Source: Adineta vaga
Lineage: Eukaryota > Rotifera
DNA length: 64,000 bases
Reading direction: 5' to 3'
Assembly: GCA_021613535.1 (NCBI GenBank)
Contig: CP075496.1
Location: forward strand, 6,634,001 to 6,698,000
A program made the translations under genes and the position numbers. This document shows, one piece after another, positions 33,536 through 44,809 of the stretch. The notes under the pieces were generated by a model. The model was given only the letters and a program-made list of their open reading frames with translations. It was not told the DNA's origin and did not search any database. Position 1 is the first letter of the stretch; each line of letters begins with the position of its first letter.

Positions 33536-36168
33536 ATGAACGATGTAGAATATCACAACCTATTTGGATTAAAAACGATATCGAATGTGAACCAGTCTTA
33601 CGAAGTTGTTAGACGTGAACGAAGACTGTCTTTGACATCGAATGAGGAATCAATCACAATCTCTAAAAGACAAAGTGGCGTTGCTGGATTAGTAGAACAA
33701 TTTGAGAAGCGAAATGTAACAGATAATAGTATGTTGTCATTGATTAGACGAAAGAAATCAAACGAAATTAGTTGGTTTTTTAGTTCGATCATTTAGAATT
33801 AAACCAAAGCGAACAAACATCGATGCATATTTTGTACACCAATTGCGTTCATCTGATGAAATACCAGTTGAAACCAGTACACATATGGGTTCACAATTAA
33901 TATTAACTAAGACATTTTCAACTGATTCTGATACTCAAACAATTGAAAATCTGGTAAATACAATCTTTTATTAGAGTTTCATTCAATAGAAAATTGATTT
34001 TGTCTTTAAGGATTCACTAAATGATCATTTTTCGAATGCAGTCAATTCAATTATACCATCATCACAACGTCCATCTTTAATTTCTCAAGAAGATAGTGCA
34101 AATAATGATTTTTGTATATCTTCAATTTCGATTGATGATCCTTCAGATATAACTTCTAGTGATGAGGATGAAGACAACATCAATAAAAAAGTTTGTGATT
34201 ATAATTTCCATCGTTTATGAAAACTATCTTTAATTATTTTATATTATTAGAAAATTATTCCTTCCAAACGTTACGATGAAATTTATGATACAGAACAAAC
34301 TTATATTGAAAAACTTCGTGTACTTTCGTACGTTCTTCCAAGAAAAATCGAAGAAATATGTATAAAAGAGAAAACTCTTCTTCGAAGATTCAAAATTATC
34401 TACAGACCATTAAAAACAATATTGAAAAAACTATATAAATTTCATATACAAGTTATTCTACCAAGAATTGAAGAATGTAAACTGGGAGATTATGAAAATT
34501 TTGTATGGTCTGTTATAGAAGAAAACTATCAAACAATTGAGGATATCTACATGGCATATACATATCATACGATGAGAATCAACGAAGATTAAATGAAATA
34601 TGTAAATCTGGTACGTTTTTGGATAAAGCAATGCTTGAATGTCAGGTTTATCTGGGAAATTTATATCCACTAGCTGAGTTAAATTGTGCAAACCAACGCT
34701 TATTGCGGTAAGTTGCCATATCGAAGGATGACATGAGAAATTCTTATTCATTATTGAGATTGATTTACTATTCATATGCTTTAAATCATTTACATAAATA
34801 TGATTGTTTCTATTTCAATACTTACATTTATTTTAGGTATATTCTTCTTATGGAAAGCCATATGAAACGGCTCGATGAGAATTCACTTGAATATAAACAT
34901 ACATCTTCCATACGAGACGGGCTTAGACAAATTGCATTAAGATGTGAGGACGAATTGGCTGTTTCTGGAACACAATTGAAGAAATTAAAAAGACGATTTG
35001 ATAATAAATTAGACTATTTCAAACATCAACGTCTTCTTTGGCATGGTGAATTAAAATGGCGATCACCACGTCGACGAATAGGTGTTGAACCGTGTTATGT
35101 TCTTTTATTTTCCGAATGTATACTTGTCTGTGAAGAATCAGGTGACAAACTTGAATTGAAACAATATTTATCATTAGAAAACATAACAATCGATCTTCTT
35201 AAATCTGAACAATCGATCTCAAATTCTCTTGATCAAAAGCATTCGAATGTTGTAATATATCCTTTCCGTGTGAAAGCGATTGAAAAATGTTATGAGTTTT
35301 TAATTGATAAAGAACAAGGAAGAAAAAAATGGATTGCTAAGATAATGAAAGCGAGTGACGATTATGCAAGAGGAAGTACAAATGTCGAAAGTAAAATTTA
35401 CATTTTCAAATTAAGAATATAACACCGAATGATGATAATCATTCTTGTATGTTTCTAGTCCGTCCATTATGTCATCATTCAAATCGACCAGACTATGGCC
35501 TTCGTGCACCTGTATGGGTGAATGACAATGATGTTAAACGTTGTCAAATATGTCAAAATCGTTTTGGTTTTACATTGATTTCTTCTCGACATCATTGTCG
35601 TTCATGTGGTCGTTGTATTTGTGCTTCTTGTTCAACGAAAAAATTTGTTCTCAAGTATTGTGCTGAGAAAGGTGCAAGGCGTATTTGTGATACATGTTTC
35701 AGTTATTTTACTGGTAAGAAAAAAGATTTCATTTCATCAACTAAAAACCTTCGTAATCCATATCGAACAATATTGTTTGGTGATTTTGAATATGCTTCAA
35801 CAAACTCAACTGTTTGGATTGATCTACAGGAAGATCACCACCTGTATATATATGGTGCAAAATTAGATTTAGTTGAAGATTTTATGATTGATCTTACACA
35901 ACTATGTGAGATGTCATTAAATGAAAAAACATATACATTAATTATGAATACAAAAGATAAAGTATATAAATTTACTCTGAAAAGAAATCATCAAATTACA
36001 TATCTGGAGAGTAATCGTATCAATCAAAATATGATGTGTGCAATGAATAAATCATTATTCTATGCGAAACTATGGTATGATTCAATACAACTAGCTCGTT
36101 TGAAAGTAGTTCCATCATGGTATATACGGAAACGTGATTCAGCTGATAGTGGAATTATTGCTGTTTAA
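33536..36168 (+). CDS. FGD-like RhoGEF (DH-PH-FYVE-PH), frame break in DH
   Basis: Six exons: 33536-33728, 33784-33953, 34011-34190, 34251-34707, 34837-35390, 35459-36168. FGD proteins activate Cdc42-type GTPases at membranes. A disordered acidic N terminus is followed by the DH domain (starts KRYDEIYDTEQTYIEKLRVL), PH1 (about LKWRSPRRRIGVEPCYVLLF), then FYVE (RCQICQNRFGFTLISSRHHC, CRSCGRCICASC, RRICDTCF) and a C-terminal PH2. The FYVE zinc ligands and SRHHCR phosphoinositide motif are intact. Within exon 4, between about 34548 and 34570, the frame must shift: one frame reads to a TAA near 34591, while the correct DH continuation (YDENQRRLNEICKSGTFLDK) is in another frame. Summed exons are not a multiple of three. 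The start is uncertain: an ATG at 33484 opens a different, also plausible frame (MANRTSSRSHHQPPPSSYER). Confidence 0.85.
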
Positions 36169-36279
36169 GAAATTTTACTTCTATTTTTATCGTAGTTTAC
36201 ATATATATATATTGTTTAATTTTATTGTCTTTTATGTATAAGAAAAACTGCGTCTTTAATTTAAAGAAAAGACATCGTT

Positions 36280-37920
36280 TTAAATTCCACCTTGAAAAAA
36301 TCGTTGAAATTCTGCTCGACTCAACTGCCCATCATGATTAGTATCAGCAGCAACAAAACTAGCTGCAATGACATCGAAGTCCGAACTGCCAATACCAACG
36401 CTTTCAGCTAAAGCACTTTCATTAATAAAATTTGATGATGAAGACGATGAATAAGTTGAACTACCATTTGTAGTACTTTCGAAATTGTAGACATTTGGTT
36501 CAAGATCACCAACTACTTGAAGTCCATCAAAAATAGTTGGGTTTAATGCTGATGATGATGATGCAAAACCTCGACCCTGTGTCGTATTAGAAAATCGTTG
36601 AGCGGTAGAAATTCCTTCTGTACCTACAGAAAATGAAGATCGCACTGTAGGTGGCGACTAAAATATGAAAAGATTGCATGTATTAGAAAAAGCTATCTGA
36701 TTTATAGAGCAATAATTACTATATCTTCAATGACACCAGCTGTGCGAGCTTTTTGAATAAGTTGAGCAGTATCTAAAAGTGTTGCACCATAACGAGCAAC
36801 ATAAGCTTGAGGATCTTCTTGAGTTACACCAAGTCGTTCAAATTGTCGAACTACACGTGTTTGTATATCATCATAAACAACGATAATATTTCGCGGTTGA
36901 GGATATTGAATAGCAGCAGATGCACGCTGAACTATCGTTCGACGTTTAGCTTGTGAACCATAAGGAATCCATCGTTCGATAATAATATCTCCTGAATATA
37001 AAGAAAATGAACGAAAATCGACGGAAAGAATCGTAAATGATTTAAGTTACGTGGTTTCGGTGGCGGTGGTGGAAGACGTTCAACAATGACTGATCGAGGT
37101 GGAGCAGGCATTGCGTTTAGATGACGTATAACTAGAAAACAATGCATATAATCATATGACTTATTTAAATTTCATCTATGTACCTGTTTGACTACCAACA
37201 GAAGGTGGAGCTATTGGTGGACGTTCACGCAAGATCAACGGAGGTAGTGATGGAAGTGGAGGTGCACGCTGACGTACGACCAACGGTGGTGGTGGAGGTG
37301 GTTGTGGAGGACGTATTTCTTTGATTATTAATGGCTAAATTTAAAGAACATGTCTACATATTTTTCACTGTAAACTTTTAATTCATTACGCCAGGTGGAG
37401 GAACAGGTGGTGGTTGTAAAAACCGTATAGAAATTTTTTGTTGATAAGTTATTGGTCCTTGTGTGGATGTTCGTCGAATAATTTCTGGATTCGGATCATT
37501 ATAAATACCCGTTCCTGTACGTGAAAGATATTCACTCGTTTCTTGAGCACTCGTTGTTTCAATAGTTGCACTATTCATTTGTCCACCTGAGTTGATTGTT
37601 GTCGGAACACTTCGTGAATTTTGATTATTATTACCTGAAAAAGATTCGAAAATACTTCGTGAACTCGCTTCATATCCACTTAATCCAGCTTTGTTCGTAG
37701 AATCTTTATTAAGAACAGTTTCACTGGTCGATGCCTCGTGCGATGAAGGAGACGATGTACCAGTGTTTGATATCCAATTTTGAAATTCTTTTCGATCAAT
37801 GCTAAAGATATTACTCAAGAAATCTTTTTAATATACAAAAAACTGATTCTTCTCATACCTGCCATCTTGATTAGTATCAACCTGTGAAAAAATCGCTTTA
37901 GCTGTATCAAAATTTGCCAT
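36280..37920 (-). CDS. EF-hand/proline-rich protein with IIIERW-type module
   Basis: Six exons: 37920-37859, 37801-37390, 37334-37184, 37131-37051, 36991-36720, 36657-36280 (451 residues, all phases agree). An EF-hand lies at each end: DTNQDGSIDRKEF near residues 16-28 and DTNHDGQLSRAEFQRFF near the C terminus, with acidic/oxygen ligands at the expected loop positions. Between them are a Ser/Thr-rich segment, a proline-rich series with repeated hydrophobic-Arg-Glu-Arg units (PLIIKEIRPPQPPPPPPLVV, LILRERPP, SVIVERLPPPPPKPR), and a compact conserved-looking module: DIIIERWIPYGSQAKRR, RNIIVVYDD, VVRQFERLGVTQEDPQAYVA, RYGATLLDTAQL. From memory, similar ERW/RYGA modules occur in protist and algal cytoskeleton-like proteins, but I cannot verify that. 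Calcium-responsive structural protein is the best guess. It is convergent with the FGD-like gene (stops 111 bases apart) and divergent from Inturned. Confidence 0.78.
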
Positions 37921-39145
37921 TCTTTCGAAATGGAAGATGGAAAAAGGTTGAAATCAATTCTCAGATAAAAGACGGCAACTAATGATCGTCATTTTATATA
38001 TCTGTCATTAAGATAACAAATGTTCAATCAACCATGGATGACATTGAACAGACATATAAACATAAAGCATTTATTTCATAACATTAAAGTATCCATGGAC
38101 ATTTTCTGTTCTTTTGAAAAAAAAATTATTGATCAAATAAATATTAGAAATATTAATAAGACAAAAAAAAGAGAACAAAAAATTGTCAAATTTATCGTCG
38201 CGTCGTTTTATCGATATTTAATGAAGGTTATGTTCCTAACCCTGACACTATTGTGAGAAGGTAAACAACCCTTCATTAAATCAAATGAAGGAAAATTAGT
38301 TCATTAAAAATTTCAAAAGAAGGATAGAATAAGACTCCGGAAGTTATTGATTGAATTCTTACTTATTCTCTTTTAATCACGAAAATCATACATCTATTTC
38401 TTATTGTACATATAGATAGACTTCGCACGAGAGATTGACCATAGTTCATCTGAATATGAAAGAATTTTATCGAAATTATATAGACTTTCCTATTTATTAC
38501 AGATTAATATTTGATACAATCAACAAATGGCTACATTAGATTTTTATCTTTACGTAATGTACTTCGATTTGAATATAATTTTTTTAAAAATGTTCATATC
38601 AATGATAGTCATCAATTACATTGATCATGAACCTTGCGAATAAATAAAAATTAGTAGGTCAAGTTAATAATTATGTAGAAATTCATATTTGTCGCTGCAC
38701 AAGTTTAGTGATGATATATATCATAGAGAAGAACAAAGTTTATGTTTCAAAAGGAGTATTCGATAAACTGTAGATTATTTTCATATTGAACATGATTTTG
38801 TGACAAAAAACCAAAACAAGTTATAAAAGTAATTGATCGTATCGGCATAATACATGTCTAGATTTTTTCCGTTCAGAGAAGAGATGCTAATTTTGAGAAT
38901 TTACTGACCAAGATTAGAGTGACATCTATTAGATTACTATTTGGACAAAATTAAATATATAAGAAATAAATGAAAATTGATTTTATTCATAGAATTATCA
39001 AATCGACGAGAATTTTTCTAAGGAAATGTTGTCGTATATCACTAAGGTAACGGTGATATTGATGGGTAATAAAGAAGAAAAGGTGAAGTTAAGATTCAAT
39101 CATTGAGCGAAACAAACCATTGAATTGAATGTGTATTCTATTAGA
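37921..39145. other. Divergent intergenic region
   Basis: About 1.2 kb between the starts of the EF-hand/proline-rich gene (minus) and Inturned (plus), so it must contain both promoters. AT-rich; no motif or exon is convincing. An acceptor-like CTATTAG ends one base before the Inturned ATG. Confidence 0.5.
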
Positions 39146-41925
39146 ATGTCAAGATTTGCTGAACCAACAGTACTTACACGCTCAGGTGTATTTCATCGTC
39201 TCGGTAGTCTTCTAACCGATGTATCAAGTATCGATTCATCGGATTCACAAATTCCTTATCCTACTGATCAAATCACAAGCAATGATATAATTCATTTCGA
39301 TACATCTTTTGCACATCTATCATATCGACAAGATCTATCAACGATCGAACATATACACATTCGTTGTCAACCAGCATCATCGTTTGATGCGTCTATTCAT
39401 ACAAGTCTATGTGAAGTTGTACTTGGTATATATCCTGATACATATTTATCAACATCATCCTCAACTACGACTACTGAACAACCAATTATAGTACGTGGAG
39501 TTATTGAACGACGTCATCGTCGTATTAAAGTAGGTGATTGGTTATTAGCAATCAATGGTAATCGTGTCGATTGGTTAAATCTCAATGATATTTTATCAAA
39601 ATATTCTTCAAGTCGTAAAGTACGTCTTACAGTTTGTCATCCAGATGTTTTCAACACAAAATTTTCCTTATTACCACCACCACCAACTCTTTTATCATCA
39701 ATCGAAGAAAAAAAACTGACTCTACCTGACAAAATCGAATGTATACATTCGGTATTGTATTATCAAAAAAGACCAAATGAAGGATTTGCTTTATTATATC
39801 AATATCCTTCTCAAAAAGATATCTTTTTTGCTGCTGGTTGTGTTTTTCCAACATTAATACAAGTTATGCATGATATGAATGAACATGATAGTTTACTTCG
39901 TAGGTTAGTACAAAGTTCGAAATAAAACAAAACATAATGTTAAATACCACAGACAAGTTTGTTGATTTAATAAGAATAAAGAAGAGCAAATTCTTCAGAC
40001 AATTGTGCCTTAGTAGTTAACATGCGTACTTTCTATCACATTAATCGAAGATAAACAATGAATCTATCAATTCTTAAAGATCTAGTGAAACTAATTGTGT
40101 TATTATCTTTTTTTAGTATATCCATCAAACTAGCCGAACAACTTATACCCGTATGTGTTGCAAGTGATGATAATATATATTATTTAATAATAGTTTATCC
40201 TCCAATTGAAAATTTACATATATGTTTATTTGAACAACACACTCGACAAATGATTCGTTTAATAAATTTTTTGTTTGGTTCAATTTATGATGGATTATTT
40301 ATGTATAGTGAATCTATTCAATATTTTTTTGATATATTCTTCTATCGTTTAAATCATTTACTACCATCAACGTCAACAACAAATTCCACTTCGATATTCA
40401 AAAATCTTCGTTTAATCGATGAATTTTTATCTGCACAATTTGATAATTTTGGAACATGTCCAACTTTTATGTTAAATAATCAACAATTATTAATAAATAT
40501 TGATGGATTATTAAATCAATTAGAATGTCAACATATAAATGAATGTTCAAATGAAAACCATGATATTATCAATCGTTATCGACGAATTTTTTTTCTCAAT
40601 GGTTCCATTTTATTTCATCGTACTTATCTTTTAGTTAGTCATCTATCGAATGATCTAACAAGTGATATCTATCGTTTTCTTCTTCATTATGGACATTTGA
40701 ATGTAACACAATTGTCTTCTCAAAATGGACAATTGTTACTATTTAAAGAAATCTATCCAACTAGTTATGAAACGAAATATCGATCTTTTCTTATTGTTTG
40801 TACTCAAGGTGAATTAACATTAGCTGTGATTATTGAAACTGAATATGAGAAAACTGATTTAAAGTAAAAGAAATTCAATGTTTATCGTTATTCATTTGAA
40901 TTGTTTGTTTTTAGTATATCACCTGATCATGAAATAATACAACAGATTAAACTAACTTTAAATGATATTTATGCAATTCTTCCAAAATTACTAACAAATA
41001 CATCACCATGGCATCTTTCATCACCTTCGACATTTTTGAAAAAACAATTGAAACGAACAATTTCATTACCATTGATTGGAGGTATAATGAAGTAGTCAGA
41101 GATCGTTTTCTATATCGATAATTACATTGTATTCAATACGTCGATAGAATATTCGAACATGATATATATTTTGTCTTGTTATTTGTACTACATTTCTTCT
41201 TTTTCTCATATCAATTTCAACGAAGTCTTAAATTCCTTTTATATTTCTTAGGATTTAACCAATCTAATAAACCAACCACAAATGATTCAAATATTGACGA
41301 TACAACATCAATTGCATCTTCTCATCAACATGATCCATCTCTAACTGATGCTCGAGTGACTCAATTAGTTAGTCAACCTGAATCTCAAGATGAATTATAT
41401 AAAAGTAGTCGTCAATCATTTCGATCTTCCACATTATCTCTTGATAATTCTCAACAAAATAGAAATCTCCAATCCAGTCTCTCAACTTATCGATTACATC
41501 CAGGTGCTTATTCAACCATATTTTACTATCTAGATTTTCAATCTATTCGTGGATTACTTATTGCGCCTTATTTCACTCTTGATAAACTTACGCACGCAAC
41601 CTTAATTGACCGATTACTATTTGAAACAATACAACAAACATGCATCTATATTCGACAAAAACATTTTTCTCAATCAACACAAATCAAATCAAGCAATCTT
41701 TTTAGTAGAAAATCTCGTTCCAAATATTCTGAAATCGGTTGCCAATTTTCTCTTCATACTGATCCAGAAAATAAGAAGAAAAAAGATACGGATCTATTTC
41801 GATTTTGGATTACTGGCAAAAAATGTTTCCAACCCATTGAACACGAATTTTTCGTTTGTTATCATGATTCAATTGCACAAAATATTACTGAATTGGCATT
41901 TACTATTGGAATGTCATCAGTATAA
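39146..41925 (+). CDS. INTU: Inturned (INTU), planar-polarity and ciliogenesis effector
   Basis: Four exons: 39146-39903, 40117-40863, 40915-41081, 41252-41925 (781 residues). The order matches INTU: a PDZ domain at about residues 90-167 (PIIVRGVIERRHRRIKVGDW then LLAINGNRVDW), followed by longin-like regions. The first begins SVLYYQKRPNEGFALLYQYP, has VMHDMNEHD, and continues in exon 2 with EQLIPVCVASDDNIYYLIIV and FLFGSIYDGLF. The C-terminal part (HPGAYSTIFYYLDFQSIRGL) fits the last longin domain. In animals INTU, FUZ and WDPCP form the CPLANE complex, which acts at the ciliary base as a GEF for Rab23. The start at 39146 is the first ATG after the CTATTAG acceptor-like site. The first intron is 213 bases; the second is 51 and the third 170. 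Confidence 0.8.
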
Positions 41926-43333
41926 ATCTGAGTGTTTCTTTTGACGATCTGATGAATGATTGTTGTTCTTTTTTCTCCTTTTCTAGAAGTGTAAACCAAA
42001 GTTTTAGTTATGAAAAATAAAATATATCTATATATTAGAAATATAATGAACGTTCACGATTAAATATTGATCGATAGAATGAAAGAATATGTCTATGTAT
42101 TGTCTAACTTCTCATTCGATCTGTTTACACTTCTGTGATTGTTGCTGAGTACTTTACCCTCGTTTTTATCATGCTGAGCTTTCCTAACCAAGAAAATATC
42201 TGATTTCATTTCTATTCATCTTTGCAATATGCGCAAAGACAATTACCGAATATTATCAACTATCATCTCGACTGTTACTCTGAACAACAAAATCAACAAT
42301 AACAACAACAACAACATTATCAGCTGATGTCGAAAGTTTTGGTCTTCGTTCTCTTACTAACAGTAAGTAGAAAGGCAAGACACGACTTTCTCCTTTTGTT
42401 ACTAGTATTGCTGATTAGGATTCAAACTGTTTTTGTCTTGTATACCATCTATACATATAGACAATTACACTACTGTTATTGTTGTTGATATTGCAGATAG
42501 TAACGACAACTCTCGCAGGAATGACAGTAACATAGAATCTGTCTTTAATCGTTTTTTCTTCTCTTTATGTATCATTACACAATGTACAGAACAAGCGAAA
42601 GGATAGAGAATAACAAAACATATTTCTACATTATTGCTGCTGCTTCTTCTTCTTCTTTTCCTTTATTACTTAGATTTTTCTTGTATGATATACAAGTAAT
42701 AAGATATTCTTTGGTTTTTATCTACGTATCTGTCTATAGATTTAAAGAACTTCTCGGCTGGTATAGAAACCTTTGAATCACTCGGATGTTTTGTTTCTGC
42801 GATAAAATAAAAAAGAGAAAAGAAACGAAGAAGAAAGCGACTGTTATTCTTAACGGTTCCTTTTTTATTTTCTCGAAAAATGTTTCGTCATGTTTTTTTT
42901 TCCATGTTGATTAGGAAATATATTATTCTTACTATCTCTCGACGCGCACTCAACCCATGCTTATCATGATTATAATAATCATCGTACATCATACTGGTAA
43001 CAGCCGTAGAAATGTATCGTAGATCTGATAGTTTTGTCCACAGGAAAGATGTACGGAGAAGTAGGCAGAATGACAGATTTCGTTTGTGTATAAATAAACA
43101 AACGACATATACAGATCAGATCTTGATAAAGAAAATATCTGAACAATTATTTTCTTTTTAGCCAGAGACAAAAACATCTCTTCGAACCGATAGAAAGCAT
43201 GAATAGATCAATATTTTATTTTGTATAGATAATAATGTCATAGAAGAAAAACAGTTATCGTAGTTAGAAAATTGATTTGTTATTTCACCTTTATATGATT
43301 TGTTGTTTTTTGTATATACATTATTTATTTTAG
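41926..43333. other. Intergenic, no gene seen
   Basis: Spacer of 1.4 kb. Polyadenylation-like AATAAA near 42016 follows INTU. A CAA-rich patch at 42284-42315 and GCT/TTC repeats near 42632-42660 are simple sequence. The sequence ends in a TTTATTTTAG acceptor directly before the next ATG. Confidence 0.5.
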
Positions 43334-44606
43334 ATGTCTCGTTCTACATTCCTGACGACAACGTCGTCATTTGAGTCAAGTGAGACTCCATCTCTTTCGA
43401 CAACAACAAATAATAATACAGATCATACACGTGCTCTTCGTTATCATCATCGTTTAATGCCGACTATTTCTTCAAGTAGTCGATCAAACGAATCTCTACC
43501 TGTTCTTCTTGTTCAATCATCTTCAACAACAGATTCGACAACTAAAATTACTACAAATACTACTCAACATAAGTCAGTAGTACGTCTTAATCCAAAAGGT
43601 AAAAGAAATACAAGAGATAAACGTCGCGCAACTGGCATTAGACCAGATGATGTTTTATCAGCAAACGTATTAAATGATGTAAGTTATATCAAATATCAGT
43701 ATGATTCACATTTAGTTATTTATATAATTTTCTTAGAGTTCTTTTAATAATGAGGAAGAAGAAGACAATACAATCCCACACAATCAATTCATAACAATAA
43801 CCAGTGTAGAACCCAATGAATCTCATGATCGTAATCGAACAGTATGTGAATTCTTCTTCTTCTTCTTCTTCTTGTATTCCTATGACATTATTTTTTACTT
43901 GTAGAGTTCTCCAAAACCGGTGTTTACAGTCAGCCGAGTGCAGTACGTATATATTTTTATTAATGGGTCAAAAAATCGTCAGATTCTTATTGTTATTGTT
44001 TGTCAGGCCAACCTACGATGATAATTCTCGACATACATTCGATAAGTTAACAATCTCACGAACAGGTAATTATTGTTTCATAAATCAAAATGCTTCTAGT
44101 AACTCTTATTTGATAGATCCCTATACAATAACATCAACACCATCAGCAACAATTTTCCAACCTACTGAATTTATTGTTCGTCGGGTAGACTAAAGCAAAC
44201 TCTCTTTTCTGTAACATTATTATTACTTTTTTATGCTTATCTAGCAACCATCCGCCGACGATTCTTCGATGCTTAAATGTCGACAACTTGAAGAACGTAT
44301 TCGTACACTTGAATCTCTGATGTACGATAAAGATTCGATTATTCATGATTTACAAAGGAAACTTGATAACACTACTCGAGTAAATATTCTTGATTCTTAC
44401 TTTTGTTTTTCTTTCAATTAAAAAAGAAAAATATTCTTTTCAATTTAATTTAGGATTTGAACGATGCCGAACAACAAATTTATATATTACAAAGAGATAA
44501 ACTAACCTTAATCAAAGCTTTGACAAGTTTAGAAACAAATTCATCAGGAGGAACAACGGATCATTCTGCATCAACAGTTCGAACTGGTTTTATTACAAGA
44601 AATTGA
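43334..44606 (+). CDS. Ser/Thr-rich protein with C-terminal coiled coil
   Basis: Six exons: 43334-43678, 43737-43841, 43905-43942, 44007-44184, 44245-44379, 44454-44606 (317 residues, phases agree). The N-terminal half is low-complexity Ser/Thr, then a basic patch (NPKGKRNTRDKRRATGIRPD). The C-terminal two exons encode a heptad-patterned coiled coil (LEERIRTLESLMYDKDSIIH, DLNDAEQQIYILQRDKLTLI). Family not recognised; a cytoskeletal or centrosomal adaptor would fit but is only inference. The acceptor TTATTTTAG abuts the ATG with no spacer, so the 5' leader must be provided by an upstream UTR exon or by trans-splicing. In exon 4, an internal GTAATT at 44066 could act as an alternative donor but breaks the phase. 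Confidence 0.72.
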
Positions 44607-44809
44607 AAAAAAAAGAAAAAAATTGCGTGTACGAGTGTGTTTTCTTCTGTATAAATATGAATATATAAATACTTGGTTTATCTCGAGAATGGATGTCATT
44701 CTAAGTGACAGAAGTTATGCAGAATATGTAAACAATATCTGTCATATGAAGGAGAGCAACAAATAAAGAAAGATGTTAACAGTCATTAGATGATTAGTTA
44801 TCGTTAAGG

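Noticed and set aside
34509-34524. 16-base GT...AG segment in the DH exon as an intron that might fix the frame
   Set aside because: Far too short, and its removal puts the rest in a third frame that stops.
40058-40116. ATG and hydrophobic stretch just before Inturned exon 2, looking like a new gene start
   Set aside because: The TTATCTTTTTTTAG acceptor at 40116 splices in phase to exon 1, and the hydrophobic stretch is the intron's pyrimidine tract.
44066-44075. GTAATT donor inside exon 4 of the coiled-coil gene
   Set aside because: Using it leaves one base and breaks the frame of exon 5, while the donor at 44185 fits phase 0.
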